This document shows, in pieces, positions 63,432 to 64,000 of a stretch of 64,000 nt of DNA. The notes under the pieces are model-generated. The model had not been told where the DNA came from. It saw only the letters and a program-made list of their open reading frames with translations, and ran no database searches. This DNA comes from Novosphingobium resinovorum (GTDB lineage: Bacteria; Pseudomonadota; Alphaproteobacteria; Sphingomonadales; Sphingomonadaceae). Position 1 is the first letter of the stretch, and each line of letters opens with the position of its first letter. A program made the translations under genes and the position numbers. The stretch covers positions 124,001-188,000 of the forward strand of contig NZ_BSFC01000011.1 of NCBI RefSeq assembly GCF_027922145.1, in the 5' to 3' direction.

Positions 63432-64000
63432 CACCGGGCTCCCGCGCTCTGCGTCGCGGCGGGAGCGGGAGCCGCCGCCGGGGCCGGAACCGGACGTGCC
63501 TGTCGCTTCGGTTCGCCGTCATGCTGCTCGATCGTCACCGTCGCAGTGCGGCCGAGGATCAGGCGCACGTTCTTCGGCACATGCGTCAGGCGCACGCGCA
63601 CCGGGATCCGCTGGGCGAGGCGCACCCATGAGAACGTTGCAGCGACGTTGGGCAGCAGGTTGCCCGAGTCGCTGCGTGTATCGTCGTTGATGCCCGCCGC
63701 GATGCTCTCGACACGACCCTTGAGTACCTGCCCCTCGCCCATCAGCTTCACGCTCACCGGCGCGCCGATGTGGATGAGCGGCAGCTTGGTTTCCTCGAAG
63801 TAGCCCTCGACGCGGATCGAATCGCCATCGACCAGCGCCATGGCCTGGCTTCCGGCGGCCACGTAGTCGCCCGGATGCAGGTCGAGGTTGGTCACGGTGC
63901 CATTGACCGAGGCATGGACTTGCGTGCGCTGGAGGTCGAGCTTCGCGCGATCGACCGCGCTTACCGCTTCCTGCACGGCGGCGCGGGCAGTGGCGACCTT
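63431..64000 (-). CDS. HlyD/EmrA-type efflux adaptor, 5' end beyond window
   Basis: The C-terminal 189 residues of a periplasmic membrane-fusion protein; the frame stays open to the window edge. Visible parts are the coiled-coil return helix (VQEAVSAVDRAKLDLQRTQV), the lipoyl-like motif VHASVNGTVTNLDLHPGDYV, and the beta-barrel region ALVDGDSIRVEGYFEETKLP and GRTATVTIEQHDGEP. The pattern resembles EmrA/AaeA adaptors, which work with MFS or AaeB-type transporters and an outer-membrane factor. The transporter gene should lie just outside the window. Confidence 0.92.
   Translation of the reverse strand, partial: KVATARAAVQEAVSAVDRAKLDLQRTQVHASVNGTVTNLDLHPGDYVAAGSQAMALVDGDSIRVEGYFEETKLPLIHIGAPVSVKLMGEGQVLKGRVESIAAGINDDTRSDSGNLLPNVAATFSWVRLAQRIPVRVRLTHVPKNVRLILGRTATVTIEQHDGEPKRQARPVPAPAAAPAPAATQSAGAR

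Overview
The window is GC-rich alphaproteobacterial chromosome, most likely from Sphingomonadales (Novosphingobium-like). Supporting this are a two-piece (permuted) tmRNA with tag ANDNEALALAA, an NDUFS4-like complex I subunit, an SDHAF4-like small protein, a PepSY/OmpR-type regulator/histidine kinase set, many short-chain dehydrogenases and Rieske/acyl-CoA catabolic genes, and dense palindromic intergenic repeats. I see no rRNA, tRNA, IS element, phage or CRISPR array. The genus is inference.

Region 1 (1-18.7 kb) is housekeeping: asd, a DUF418 membrane protein, a HEAT-like protein, lon, ybaB-dnaX, the small SRP RNA, an NDUFS4-like protein, hrpB, a membrane GGDEF/EAL protein, a TonB-like protein, a polyprenyl diphosphate synthase, chorismate mutase, and a PepSY-regulator-kinase signalling set. 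Region 2 (18.9-22.7 kb) holds a Uup-type ABC-F ATPase, an XRE regulator and a GT4 glycosyltransferase.

Region 3 (22.7-30.6 kb) is a catabolic island: a Rieske oxygenase alpha subunit with an NTF2-fold partner, a VOC protein, two further NTF2-fold proteins, three SDRs, an ABM-type monooxygenase, and TetR and HxlR regulators. Region 4 (30.6-38.2 kb) has a PilZ protein, malate synthase G, a GFA protein, permuted ssrA, mscL, and a LemA-TPM-TPM-Nudix operon.

Region 5 (38.2-44.3 kb) is a valine/branched-chain acyl-CoA operon (acyl-CoA dehydrogenase, HIBYL-CoA hydrolase, enoyl-CoA hydratase, 3-hydroxyisobutyrate dehydrogenase), followed by a lipoprotein and a CoA-acylating aldehyde dehydrogenase. 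Region 6 (44.7-59.3 kb) is a second catabolic island: flavin reductase, SDR, alpha/beta hydrolase, luciferase-like oxidoreductase, a DUF35 protein and a thiolase-fold protein resembling steroid side-chain aldolases, then CaiB/BaiF CoA-transferase, enoyl-CoA hydratase, nitronate monooxygenase, amidohydrolase and TetR. It also contains a LacI-like sensor with no visible HTH beside a PAS-GGDEF cyclase. Region 7 (59.4-64 kb) has htpX, an RsmB-type methyltransferase, the SDHAF4-like gene, and an outer-membrane factor/HlyD adaptor efflux pair cut by the window end.

The most distinctive non-coding content is a set of at least five palindromic repeat families. Their stems change in compensating pairs between copies, and in places they supply the stop codons or C-terminal codons of genes, or lie inside a coding sequence (dnaX).
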